Shown here piece by piece: positions 11,616 to 22,440 of a DNA stretch of 64,000 bases; position 1 is the first letter of the stretch, and every line of letters begins with the position of its first letter. The notes below the pieces were generated by a model. It worked only from the letters and a program-made list of their open reading frames with translations. It made no database searches and was not told the DNA's origin. The translations under genes were made by a program, and so were the position numbers. The stretch comes from Rhizodiscina lignyota (Eukaryota > Ascomycota > Dothideomycetes > Aulographales > Rhizodiscinaceae), in NCBI GenBank assembly GCA_010015805.1, contig ML978121.1, positions 3,162,001 to 3,226,000 on the forward strand, written 5' to 3'.

Positions 11616-14600
11616 ATGCCAGTAGTAACCCCACAGAAGCTTGTTGCTCTCCAGCAAGCCTCGGAGAACGTCCGCAATGTAAGAAGCACAGCCACGAATT
11701 CTCCACTCGCCCATATCGTATCATATCGTATCACAACTTCCCCAATCGGACAATGTGCGCTGACCTTTTGAGTAGATCTGCATCCTCGCACACGTCGTAA
11801 GCTTCCTCTTGCCTGAAGTCGCCTCGCATCTCGAAACTAATGCCCGCTGGCACCATAGGACCATGGCAAGACCTCGCTCACAGACGCTCTCCTCGCCACA
11901 AATGGCATTATCTCGCCCAAGCTCGCCGGAAAGATCCGCTACCTCGACTCCCGTCCAGATGAGCAGCTGCGAGGCATCACGATGGAATCTTCCGCAATAT
12001 CGCTGTACTTCTCCCTCCTTCGACGACAAAGCCCGAGCGCAGACCCCGCACTGGCCGAATACCTGATCAATTTGATTGACTCACCCGGCCACATCGACTT
12101 CTCGTCAGAAGTTAGCACGGCCAGCAGACTGTGCGATGGCGCTGTCGTGCTAGTCGATGCAGTAGAGGGTGTATGCAGCCAGACAGTCACGGTGCTAAGG
12201 CAGACATGGACTGAGAAGCTAAAGCCGCTGCTGGTGATTAACAAAATGGATAGATTGGTCACGGAGTTGCGCATGTCGAGCGCGGAGGCGTATACACACT
12301 TAAGCCAGCTGCTGGAGCAGGTTAATGCTGTAATGGGCAGTTTCTATCAAGGCGAGCGGATGGAAGACGATCTGAAGTGGCGAGAGCGCATCGAAGAGCG
12401 AGTCAAAGAAAAACAGCAAGATAGAGAGAATGACCGCGACAGAGACTCTAAAGTTGCCGACGCAGAGAGCGTGAATACCGAGACGACAGAAGGCTATGAA
12501 GAGAAGGACGACGAAGACCTCTACTTCGCACCGGAGAATAATAACGTAATATTCAGCAGTGCAATCGACGGCTGGGCCTTTACAATAAAACAATTCGCAG
12601 GCCTATACGAGAAAAAGCTAGGCATTAAGCGTACAGTATTAGAGAAGGTGCTGTGGGGCGACTTCTATCTTGACCCAAAGACCAAGCGCGTCCTAAGCTC
12701 AAAACATCTTAAAGGACGCAATCTGAAACCAATGTTCGTGCAATTGGTCCTGGACAATATATGGGCGGTATACGAAGCCACGACAGGTGGGCCGAACGGG
12801 AAGGGGTGCGTGGATTTCCTTTCCTCTCTTCATTATACCACCCCTTTTCATGCCTGGCAGAAGTTGTGTACATACTGCACTTCAAATACAAATACTTATG
12901 ATACTTCTTTTCCTATAGTGATCCCGCCATGGTCGAGAAAATCACAAAATCTCTCTTTATTACTCTCCCCACACACGTCCTCCGCTCCCGCGACCCACGC
13001 GCTCTCCTGACCGCCCTCTTCGGCGCCTGGCTCCCCCTCCCCACCGCGATCCTCGTCTCCGTAATCGAGCATCTGCCCTCCCCGCCGTCTGCACAGGCTG
13101 CACGAATGGACGACATCGTCGAAGCGTCTCCCGGCGGCAGCGCCGTCGACCCGAAGATCAAATCCGCCATGACAGAATTTAAAAGCAGCAAAGCCGATCC
13201 CGTTGTCGCGTTTGTGTCGAAGATGGTGAGTGTCAAGGAGAGCGAGCTGCCGCACAACAAGCGACAGGCAGGCGGCAGCATGACGGCGGACGAGGCGCGC
13301 GAGCTGGCGCGCAAGAAGAGAGCGGAGTTTGCGAGGGCGCAGCAGGATGCGGATGGGTTGAGTGGTGCGCTGGCCCAGGCGAGTCTGGACGAGGAGGTTG
13401 AGCGAGAAGAACCACAGGAGAAGGATGATCCGGAGCATCTCATTGGGTTTTCGAGGCTTTATAGCGGGACGCTGAGCGTGGGTGATGAGGTATATGTCTT
13501 GCCCCCGAAGTGGAATCCTGCCTATCCGGATATGTCGCCGACGCCGAAGAAGGTGACTGTGACGGCGCTATACCTGCTTATGGGCCGAAGCCTCGAGGCG
13601 TTGCAGTCCGTCCCTGCAGGTGTCGTCTTCGGCATTGCGGGCCTTGAAGGCGCGATTCTCAAGTCTGGCACACTGTGCAGCCAACTTGATGGATCTGTGA
13701 ATCTAGCTGGCATGAACATGGGTGGAGCCCCTATCGTCAGAGTTGCTTTGGAGCCTGCTTGGCCCGGAGATCTGGATAAAATGATCAGAGGCTTGAAGAT
13801 GCTGGTCCAGTCGGATCCGTGCGCGGAGTACGAAGTCCTTGAGAACGGCGAGCATGTCATTCTGACAGCTGGCGAACTGCACTTGGAGAGGTGCCTAAAA
13901 GATCTGAGAGAGAGGTTCGCCAAGTGTGAGATACAAGCTGGAGAGCCAATAGTGCCATATCGCGAAACCATTGTGAACGCGCCGGCGAGCGTGGACGTCG
14001 GATTGGATGGAGAACTACGCACGAGAGACAAAGACTTGCCGAGAGGGACTGTTGTCGGCGCCACGACGAGCAAGCAAGTGACCGTACGACTGAGAGTAAG
14101 ACCTCTACCGGCAGCAGTAACGGAGTTCCTGGAGCGGAACCCTGGCGTCATAAGACGACTGTACGCGGAGAGGAGAGCAAAGGAAGGGCATTTTGAAGAA
14201 AATGGCCAGTCATCGAACGGGGTTAGCGAAGAGCAAGCCACAGTTGAGGACGAAGAGGTGATTGAACCTGACAGCAGGATGACACTACAAGACTTCAACA
14301 CAAAGCTTCGGGAGGCCTTTGCGGAGGCAAAGGGTGAAAGAGAGGTCTGGAAGGACTGCATTGAGAGCATCGCGGCGTTTGGACCAAGAAGAGCTGGGCC
14401 GAATATCTTGGTTGATAAGACAACTAGTGGCGCATTTGAACGAGTGTGAGTATACCCTGGTATGCCTTGGAGACAATGTGAATGTGTACTAACAGTCTGC
14501 CAGGCTGCAAGAAGGCGATGGGGAGGCCGAAGAGCGCAGATCTACGGACGAGGCACTTTCGGCCCGAGCTTTCTCAGACAAGATCTACTACGCTTTTCAG

Positions 14601-15415
14601 CTGGCAACCGCACAAGGTCCTCTGTGTCATGAGCCAATGCAAGGCGTTGGGGTATTCTTGGAGGAGGTAACGGTATCGCTTCCATCAGGCGAGAGCGTAT
14701 CAGCTCGAGACAATGTAGGCCGTCTCACTGGAGAGGTTATCAAAACCGTCCGCGATTCAATTCGTCAAGGTAAGTTACGTCATGCTATACTTTCAATATT
14801 TCTGAATTGTAGGGGGTGAAGCGACTCATTGTTTGACCATATGAGTCATAATAGCTATCTGTAATGTCTTTGCGTGTTTAATATCGGCTAATCTGAGCAA
14901 TGGAAATAGGAATGCTCGAATGGAGCCCGCGCATCATGCTTGCGATGTACAGCTGCGAAATTCAAGCCTCAACCGAAGTCCTCGGCCGTGTGTACGGCGT
15001 CATCACCCGTCGACGTGGACGCATTCTCTCCGAATCCATGAAGGAAGGCACGCCCTTCTTTACAATCATTGCTCTGCTTCCCATTGCAGAGTCATTCGGA
15101 TTTAGCGATGAGATGCGAAAGCGCACTTCTGGCGCTGCCTCGCCGCAGCTCATTTTCTCTGGTTTTGAAGCTCTTGACGAAGATCCATTCTGGGTACCAA
15201 CCACTGAGGAGGAGGTAGAGGATCTCGGCATCCAGTAAGCTGTCCTGGGATGTAAAGAAGAATCTGGAACGATGCTAATATACTCTGCTAAATATAGGGC
15301 GGACAGAGAAAACGTGGCGAGAAAGTATATGGATTCTGTTCGGAGACGGAAAGGGTTGGTGGTTACCGGCCGGAAGTTGGTCGACGCTGAGAAGCAGAAG
15401 ACTTTGAAGAGATAA
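11616..15415 (+). CDS. EFL1: Ribosome assembly GTPase EFL1/Ria1 (7 exons)
   Basis: EF-2-like cytoplasmic GTPase that works with Sdo1/SBDS to release the anti-association factor Tif6 from pre-60S subunits. Exons are 11616-11678, 11776-11796, 11859-12805, 12919-14445, 14504-14769, 14910-15234 and 15298-15415: 3,267 nt, 1,088 residues, close to the roughly 1,110 of yeast EFL1. The G1 loop AHVDHGKT is at residues 26-33, G3 DSPGH at 102-106 and G4 NKMD at 156-159. An acidic, EFL1-type insertion follows the G domain. The EF-2-like domains end with [19 protein letters not shown] (just after RQG), then [11 protein letters not shown], and the tail [13 protein letters not shown]. Exon 2 has only 21 nt, and intron 2 cuts the G1 loop between Val28 and Asp29. 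The stop lies 51 bp from that of the convergent F-box gene. Confidence 0.95.
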
Positions 15416-15466
15416 ATCCTTCTTAGATAGCCGAAGATATGAAAATCAATCTTCTCGATATAGAAA

Positions 15467-16882
15467 TCAGGTTCTTGCAAGATCCATAAATGTCATCGAA
15501 TTCCAGTCATGGGCTTCCTCCCCAATTTTGTGGCAGGCGAAGAAAAATGTGCTTGACGCATGGCTTGTCATATCAACGCAATATCCCGGTCTCCTGAAAC
15601 TTTCGTCCAGTTCCTTCGCTTTATCTGTCGCGGGCCGGTCTGAGTTTTTGAATGACATTTGGATGCAGCGTAAATGCGGAAGCTCTGTATGCCATTCTTG
15701 CCCGAATCGACAAAACCAACCTATCGTCGACTTCTGGCAATAGGAAAGATGAAGTTTCTGGAGGGTTCTAGGTAATATATGCGCCAGGGGTTTCTCTGAA
15801 GCGCGTGCAGGGGCCTTAGCCTTCAGGTTTCGGAGAACGAAAAGATTCTTCAAGATTCCCGGTCCGATCCTATAATAAGGACTGTCCCCGTCCGGCCAAC
15901 CCGATAAGGCTAAATGTGTGAGTGATGACGCCTGGTACTTGATAATTGCAGACATCACAGATGGCATCTCCTTCATCGATGGGAGGCGATACTCTAGAAT
16001 TTCGAGAGCTCGAAAGGGCGACATCAGGGAGTCGAACGTAGAGTCTGACACTCTTGCAGAGTTCATTGTGAGGTGTCTCAAGCCCGACGGTCTTTCAACC
16101 CTCTCCCATTCCTCGTTGTCATCTTGCAATGTCCAGAATCCAGTGTCGAGATGCTCGAGTTGTGGAAGTAAGAACAAAAAACGGAATCTTTCTAGCGGAA
16201 GTACTCCACTGGCATTACTCAAACACCCATTTCCAGTTGAAAAGCTTCTCAACTTGGAAAAGCTGCGCACTATCTCGGGAAGGTGGGTTGTCCAGTTTAG
16301 CGGTCGCTCTGATGCACCTGGAATTCTCCACAGATTCAGCTGCTCCAAATTTTTGAGCTTGGATATGAGAAGGATGATTTCCGCGTCTTCACAGCCCTGA
16401 CGCAATGAGTGGCAAAAAGCATCCTGACGGACCGAGTTTACGTCAATTTGTGGACGAATAATATTTTCTTCTTGAGAAGCCAGGACAAAAGTTCGCCAAT
16501 CCGAGGATGATAACACTTCTGGCACATAGGCACGCCCATAGAATTTGATGGTGACTCGCGCGTAGGGATCTTGCGACCTCGCCTCTTCTAATTGCTCTGT
16601 CGTGAGCCACGGTCGTACCTCAACAGACTTCACCTTTGCTGCGAGATCGGGTCGCTGGATGATTGTACGGAGAAACGGCCGGATCGCTCGTGGAGGCTTG
16701 TCAGACACATTCTTGTAAATACGATAGAGCTGATCGTTGGCGACTTTGTTCCATTGTCGAGACACGAGCGTCAGAGGATGAAGCCGCATGGAATGCTGGT
16801 CATTATTGTTGTCGTCGTCGTCGGAGCCGTCCAGTAATTCAATGATCAAGTGTATGATTTCTGAGGGAAGATGAGGCGTCAT
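15467..16882 (-). CDS. F-box domain protein, single exon
   Basis: A 471-residue protein with an N-terminal F-box-like start (MTPHLPSEIIHLIIELL, then LVSRQWNKVANDQLYRIY), separated by an Asp/Asn-rich low-complexity insert that breaks the usual F-box spacing. The rest has irregular leucine-rich segments (LKNLEQLNLWRIPG, LRHLTMNSARVSDSTFDSLM, LTHLALSGWPDG, LQKLHLSYCQKS), as in F-box/LRR proteins, so a role in choosing SCF substrates is likely. The start is the first ATG of the frame. No intron is needed. It converges on EFL1 with 51 bp between stop codons, so the two mRNAs probably overlap at their 3' ends. Confidence 0.8.
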   Translation of the reverse strand: MTPHLPSEIIHLIIELLDGSDDDDNNNDQHSMRLHPLTLVSRQWNKVANDQLYRIYKNVSDKPPRAIRPFLRTIIQRPDLAAKVKSVEVRPWLTTEQLEEARSQDPYARVTIKFYGRAYVPEVLSSSDWRTFVLASQEENIIRPQIDVNSVRQDAFCHSLRQGCEDAEIILLISKLKNLEQLNLWRIPGASERPLNWTTHLPEIVRSFSKLRSFSTGNGCLSNASGVLPLERFRFLFLLPQLEHLDTGFWTLQDDNEEWERVERPSGLRHLTMNSARVSDSTFDSLMSPFRALEILEYRLPSMKEMPSVMSAIIKYQASSLTHLALSGWPDGDSPYYRIGPGILKNLFVLRNLKAKAPARASEKPLAHILPRTLQKLHLSYCQKSTIGWFCRFGQEWHTELPHLRCIQMSFKNSDRPATDKAKELDESFRRPGYCVDMTSHASSTFFFACHKIGEEAHDWNSMTFMDLART

Positions 16883-17913
16883 TGTTGAAGTCTCGAATCA
16901 GCATAATCAAGAAACGCGAAGGGTCGGAACGAAGGGAAGTTATCAATTTTTGAAGCGAGGTACGATGATAGAGCAGACGTGTGGCAGTGCGTGAATCCGG
17001 TATGGAGTAGGGTGGATTGAAGCAGCCTGGCAGGTGGTCCTCTTGCTCTACGAATCGGAAATTTGAAGAACCCGACTTGCCGAGGCTGACAAGACTTCAA
17101 GATCTGCATCGCCGTTCCTCGACGTCTTATATCTCACCATACAATTCAGTCTTCTTGCTCCTTTCTTCTTTTCTTCCTAACAGCTCCTTTAGAACGTATG
17201 ACTCTGTAAATGACGCTGTGAGATAGTTGCCTTTTTTGAAAGAATTGTCGCCCGGCTCCCCATTCTCACCACTCTTCCTTCGCGAGTCCGCGCGCGCACA
17301 TGGGGTTGCGCAAAATTCCATATATCTACAAGCATAACTAAGTACGATATGGGAGCCTCATAAGAGCGCTTTCTTTCTTCTCATTTGCTTACGTATCTCA
17401 TTGATTCTATAATTCGACGGGATTTCCTTGCTTCCGAACCATCGGCACACCTATTGTGCTCGTAAATGGCTTGTAGAGCACATAGCCTTCTCTTTCCCTT
17501 TTAGCCTCGATAATGCGTCTGTCCTCTAACATGGTCGGAGTTTGATGTGCGGAGTTACCGGAGTTTTATGCATTCTTTATGATGTTCAATGTGGAATCGT
17601 TCCCACTATTCATCCTCCTTTAATGACCTTCGCAGACTTTCCTGAAGTATTGAAGGCACTCGCACTTCTGCCTAATGCAAACCTAGCGCAGCCTCAGTTA
17701 CGAGGAAACGTGCCGGTTTTTGTCCGTGTTGTTTGCTGTAGACATCGGTTAAGGACGAATGGACGGTCTTCCGGACTTAGCACGGAGAAGAACAACCGCA
17801 TGTACGAGTCGTTTGCAGTGTCCCTTAGACAACGTTGAATCGTTCGCAGCCTTTGATATTATTTAATTACGACCAGTTCCTACATTCAGCAAGGTGTAAA
17901 GACTTTTGCTATC
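16883..17913. other. Divergent intergenic region
   Basis: About 1 kb between the minus-strand F-box gene and the plus-strand dehydrogenase. The frames present are short, and the longest plus frame (17542-17838) opens with TTG. I see only generic promoter-like sequence. Confidence 0.45.
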
Positions 17914-19034
17914 ATGGAATTTGGATTTCACACTACTGCCGAGGAGGCTGCGACAGCGCTCTCTTCTCACATCCGTGGACGGACAGGTGGGAGGTCAAAA
18001 TAAGTTGTACATGAACGTTACAAGTTAACCACGGCTTGCAGTACTCGTTACAGGACCCTCTCTCGGCGGCATTGGTTTCGAGACAGCCCGCTCGATCGCA
18101 TTGCAGAACCCGAAAGTGGTAATACTTGCTGGTCGCTCTATATCAAAGCTGGAAGATGCCGAACGCGAGATTAAGAAGTCGGCTCCAAATACACCAACGC
18201 GCTTGCTAGAACTCGATCTAAGTTCGCTTTCGAAAGTACGACAGGCTGCCGAAGAGTTCAACAATTGTACTGATATTCCGAAACTCGATGTGCTCATCGC
18301 GAATGCTGCTGTCATGGCGTGCCCATTTAAAATGACAGAGGACGGAGAGCTGCAGTTCGCCACGAACCACCTTGGTCATTTCCTATTCACCCAACTTGTC
18401 ATGCACAAGATTATTGCTGCAGGACCAGGCTCTAGAATTGTCAACGTCAGCTCTACTGGCCACAGGTTCAGTGATATTCGCTGGGATGATATAAACTTCG
18501 AGGTATGTGGATTTGCTTCTATTTATTAAGAAACATTACGCTAATCTTCCAACGTATATAGAACGGCAAGGCATACGATCCATGGATGGCGTATGGCCAA
18601 TCGAAGACAGCAAACATGCTCTATGCCATTTCGCTCGCCGAGAAGCTAAAGCCGAAGGGCATCCAGGCATTCAGTGTCCACCCCGGCGGCATCAACACAA
18701 ATTTGGGCCGCCACATCCCCCGGGATACAATGATCGAAATGGGATATTACGACAAAGATGGCAACCCCGTGAACTCTGCGGCAATAACATGGAAGAGTAT
18801 CGGAGAGGGCGCGTCAACAACAATAGTCGCAGCTTTTGATCCTAGGATTGCTGGTCAGGTTAATCGGAAGATATAAATAACAAACGCTAATTCTTGCGAA
18901 CAGACCGCAGCGGAGCATATCTTGCCGATTGCAAGATCGCAGAACCCCTCAATCCGTACGCAAAAGACCCAGTTGGTGCGGAACGTTTGTGGAAGTTGAG
19001 TGAGAAGCTGGTCGGACAGGAATTTGACGTGTAA
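17914..19034 (+). CDS. Short-chain dehydrogenase/reductase (4 exons)
   Basis: NAD(P)-dependent oxidoreductase of the classical or retinol-dehydrogenase-like SDR family; the substrate is unknown. Exons are 17914-17986, 18042-18502, 18562-18853 and 18904-19034: 957 nt, 318 residues. The Rossmann cofactor loop TGPSLGGIG starts near residue 28, followed by ILAGRS, NAA (LIANAAVM), the Ser region (IVNVSSTGHRF) and the catalytic pair Tyr189-xxx-Lys193 (AYGQSKTANML), then VHPGGINTNL. The last intron uses a less usual GTCAGG donor at 18854 with a CGCTAAT branch site; it restores the family C-terminus (SGAYLADCKIAEPLNPYAKD), which the unspliced frame lacks. The Gly pattern TGPSLGGIG departs slightly from TGxxxGIG by one extra residue. 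Neighbouring genes give no pathway clue. Confidence 0.88.
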
Positions 19035-19222
19035 GGACCTCTGCATAAAGCGTGGCTGCTAGGAGAAAGTGCTGCTGCTATGTACGTAATCTGAATTTAC
19101 AATCATCAGTCTTTCCGCTTGTCGCCGACTTCACAATTATTAAACGTGTATTTTGACATCACACGACACGACCAGATTTTGAATTGCGTCCCAGCTAGTG
19201 TTGTTTGAAATAGCCATATATC

Positions 19223-19820
19223 TCAATAGAATGGAAAGGGTGCCAGGTTCACGTTCCCTCCATAATTCCCAACAGGCTCTTGCGGAATGGGACCAGGGCT
19301 GGAAGTCAGACACATGAAGGAGGCGATCTTGTTGTCCATGGAAAACCAGTCCATCCTGTTCCAGCCGGGATAATGACAGGTTCTGTAATCCCCTGGCGGG
19401 GATGGTTGTCCGGTGGCGTTGCAATTTTGATTTCCAAACGCCGTGCACCACAAGCCTTTATTCGGCCTGAAAGAGCTGATATTCTGCAAGAATGGTGCGT
19501 TCCAAATATAATAGCAGACTTTCTCGTAAACATAGTTGTGTGAGCATGTACCCTTGAAATCGGGCTCGGTGCAGATACGTACCTAACAGTCAAATTCAGT
19601 CAGCAGCGTCTTGCTTTGGTATGGAGAGATAGTGGCTTACGCTGTGGAGACTACGCTTACTTGATCCAGCGGCTGCTTGGGCACGAACCACTGCCCCGGT
19701 TGACGACGAATGCCTCATACCAATTGCTTCGGTGTGTTCATGTGGATGTGCAGATGTGAGTCCATTCAGGCTAGCGAGAGCCAAAAGGGAGAAGATATAT
19801 GTAGGTAGTGCAAGGAACAT
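19223..19820 (-). CDS. Small secreted cysteine-rich protein, effector-like (2 exons)
   Basis: Predicted secreted protein of 179 residues. Exons are 19820-19641 and 19582-19223, with a 58 nt intron at a phase-0 junction. A signal peptide (MFLALPTYIFSLLALASLNG, cleavage probably after LTSA) is followed by a short pro-region ending in a dibasic Lys-Arg (GSSKRSL), a likely Kex2 site. Exon 2 carries seven cysteines in a compact domain (VRICTEPDFKGTCSHNYVY, KVCYY, LWCTAF, NQNCN, RTCHY, FMCLTS). The opening resembles a loose group of fungal small secreted proteins with a CxxPxFxGxC start, but I cannot name the family. The odd cysteine count suggests one free thiol or an intermolecular bond. Function is unknown; host or substrate interaction is only inferred from size, secretion and cysteines. 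Confidence 0.75.
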
Positions 19821-20660
19821 GATAGGCTATTTAGTAGCAATTGTCGTACTGATATGTGAATGATGGGGGTTAGAGAAAGGGAGAATGTAGAATTATAAAG
19901 AGTTGGACATAAAAACGCGTCGTGCAACAGTGGCCGTGTTGGATGGTTGACGGTTTCTTTGTTGGCAGCAAGAGAGAAGGGGATTCGATCGAATTCTAGG
20001 CGCATAGCATTGTTTAGAACTCCGCGCGTCCTTTGTTTCGCCGACATAGTGTTTCTTTAACTGCGATATTGTGTCCATTGTCGTTTTTGCCAATTGAAAG
20101 GGACTGCTCTTCATGCTGGATTGTCCTCCACTGATATTAGATGGAGAATTCGAGATTCAGCACAGCCAGTCGTCATCTGCCGGCGAGAAGAGTTGTTTTG
20201 TTCATTATGATAGCAATAAGCATTATCAGGGTATCTAAAAATCAAAACGTCGTTCGTTACAATAGCCAAATCTCTATGCGCTTCTTTCTTGTCAAATGTT
20301 TCAAGCGACTACTCACTGCAGTGCATCTGCTCTTTCGAATATCCCTCTGATTTGGATGAGAATTTGCCGAGAAAATGAGCCGTACAGCTCTAGGCTCCTG
20401 ACGAGTCTGCAGAGAGTCTTCTAGCATTGCGAAGGTTCGTATCTCGCGAAAGATGCTCTCTCATCAGCAATTGATACACTCCATCTTCTCCGATATCAAA
20501 CAGCATCGATTAGTGCACATTAGGTAGTGAAGCATCCCCAGAATAGCCCCGGGTTGAACATTCGTCAATAGGCACTGCATTGGTCGATCCTCAGCACCCT
20601 GCCTTCGCAGCGGGTGAAGAGGATATAGGAGGAACGGAAATGGGAATGGGAGCAACGCGA
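19821..20660. other. Intergenic region
   Basis: This 840 bp lies between the start of the small secreted protein gene and the stop of the pepsin-like gene, both minus-strand. It should hold the promoter of the former. A 69-codon plus-strand ATG frame (20141-20350) has no recognisable match, and I do not call it. Confidence 0.45.
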
Positions 20661-22440
20661 TCACTCTGCACCATCGATCGGCATTTTCTCGGGTGGTCGA
20701 GTATCGGGGTGAGGCGAGATGGGAGTGTGATAAATGTCTCCCTCCATTTCGTAAGCCGGACTCTCGGGCGATGGAAGCTCAGCCGCTGCTTTGTTCTGCG
20801 AAGTATTTCATCAGCTCCAATTCTCAAAATTCTTCATCCAGCTCTCACCTCTTCCATTTCTTGCACAGCTGTCGAGTTATCAAGCTCATTCGGCATTGTC
20901 GTGGGCAGCTCATTGTACTCCGTGCCGTCCAGCTCTGCCGAAGGTCCCGTTTTCTTCATCATTCCAGACACCTGCGTATCTTCTAACTCGGGCTTGTCTT
21001 TGTAGGCCGATTGTCGATTGTTTCGCTTGTGCCTTCGGAACAAGAAGAATGCAAGCGCAAGGATGAGCGCTAGACCGACTACGCCACCCACGACACCTCC
21101 TGCGATTGCACCGGTATGACTGCTATGGTGGCTGCTGCCACTGGAAGTTTGGGGGCCGGTTGTATGATTTGATGGTGAGTTCTTCTGTGGTTCGCAAACT
21201 GGGTACAACTGCGAGCCCTCGCCCTCATTAAATGATAGCACTCTCCGGGCCGTATAAAGAGAGGTCTCCGTTCGAGACCAATCGAATACGATGTAATTCA
21301 TGCTCAGGTAAGGTCGGCCCCAGAGCATCGGCTGTCCCGGTGTTGTAATGTTCGAGATCAGTGCAGTATAAATGTCCGGATTCTCTCCGATTGTGCCGCT
21401 ATCAGATAACGTCGGCAAGGGTATGAAGAACTCCTCGGTTGGTATCACAGTTGTGTAGTTATTCGCCAGGGTGACGGTTATATTTCCTTCTGGACGTGAC
21501 GGATACACCAAGCGTCCAAGAGTCTCATTGTAGATCCCTCCCGTAGCCTTTGCCAAGTTGTCGTAGGATTGGTCCACTAATTGTAGCGTTGGGGCGTACA
21601 TTTCGAATGCTATCGTAAATGGATCCGTATAGCCTTCCATGAGATTGACGGTTCCGTTTGGTCCGTTATAAGACAATCGCGTCACGTTCGTACATTCTGG
21701 ACACCCTGGGGGGTTTTTCAATGTCACGGCCAACTCGTTCTGGTTTGCCCGACTCGCATCATAGCCACCCAGTACCAGTGAAGCGTTTGCAGGCGGTGAG
21801 CCTCTACTACCCTGTAGTTTGATTCAGAACATTGGAACCGCTCTGGACGTACTATCTGCTCACTATCGAAATGGTGTAGACTTACAGGCCAATACCCTAC
21901 AACGCGGGAAAGGATTTGACCACTTTCCTTGAGTGCGTTCAGTATGACAGAGGTGGAACTCAAGGGAATAGTGTTTATCACTTTGCGTCGTCAGTAGCAT
22001 ATACCTCTCCTTTGAATGAATCACTTACAAATACCCTCTAAGGTTTTGCCGGTGTACATTGGGGCACCTTCAAGGGTTAGATTATTCCCGACTCGAAGCG
22101 TGTCGTGGAAGAAATTAAATTGGGAGGGATCATAATATCGGTCCGTTCCATTCCAATCTGCCAATGAAGTGGGTTTGTAAGTGGAGGATTTATTCCAATT
22201 GTAGTGGCCGAGCGCAGCAAGATCCAAAGGTTGCAGTGGCGAGGGGCCCTCGTATTTGATGGTATTGGTATCGTTGTACACGAAAAAGTCATCTTGAGTA
22301 TTTGCTGGATACACAACGACTTGCTGGCCTGGAGTTCCGACGTTGACGCGAATCGCTTTGGACACAAGAGCGGAAGCCTCGGCCCAAGAGTCAAACATGT
22401 CAATGTTCAGAGGTATCGAATCATCCGTACACTGTGCCAT
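20661..22440 (-). CDS. Pepsin-like (A1-fold) single-pass membrane protein, probably inactive (4 exons)
   Basis: Cell-surface protein with an aspartic-protease-like ectodomain. Exons are 22440-22029, 21980-21886, 21811-20849 and 20795-20661: 1,605 nt, 534 residues. The family's opening is visible (IRVNVGTPGQQVVVYP), but the place of the catalytic DTGS reads ANTQDD. SLVLGGYDAS and the closing LWGRPYLSMNYIVFDW match the pepsin layout. A transmembrane helix (GAIAGGVVGGVVGLALILAL) is followed by FFLFRRHKRN, a cytosolic tail and an acidic C-terminus supplied by the last exon. Many NxT/NxS sites fit a secreted ectodomain. The first in-frame ATG (22440) leaves no signal peptide. The frame runs upstream through a hydrophobic stretch (IVLAWLLCFA) but has no ATG there, so a 5' exon is probably missing from my model. 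Confidence 0.72.

Noticed and set aside
12896-14370. Long minus-strand frames across EFL1
   Set aside because: They are antisense to a clearly coding, spliced and conserved gene.
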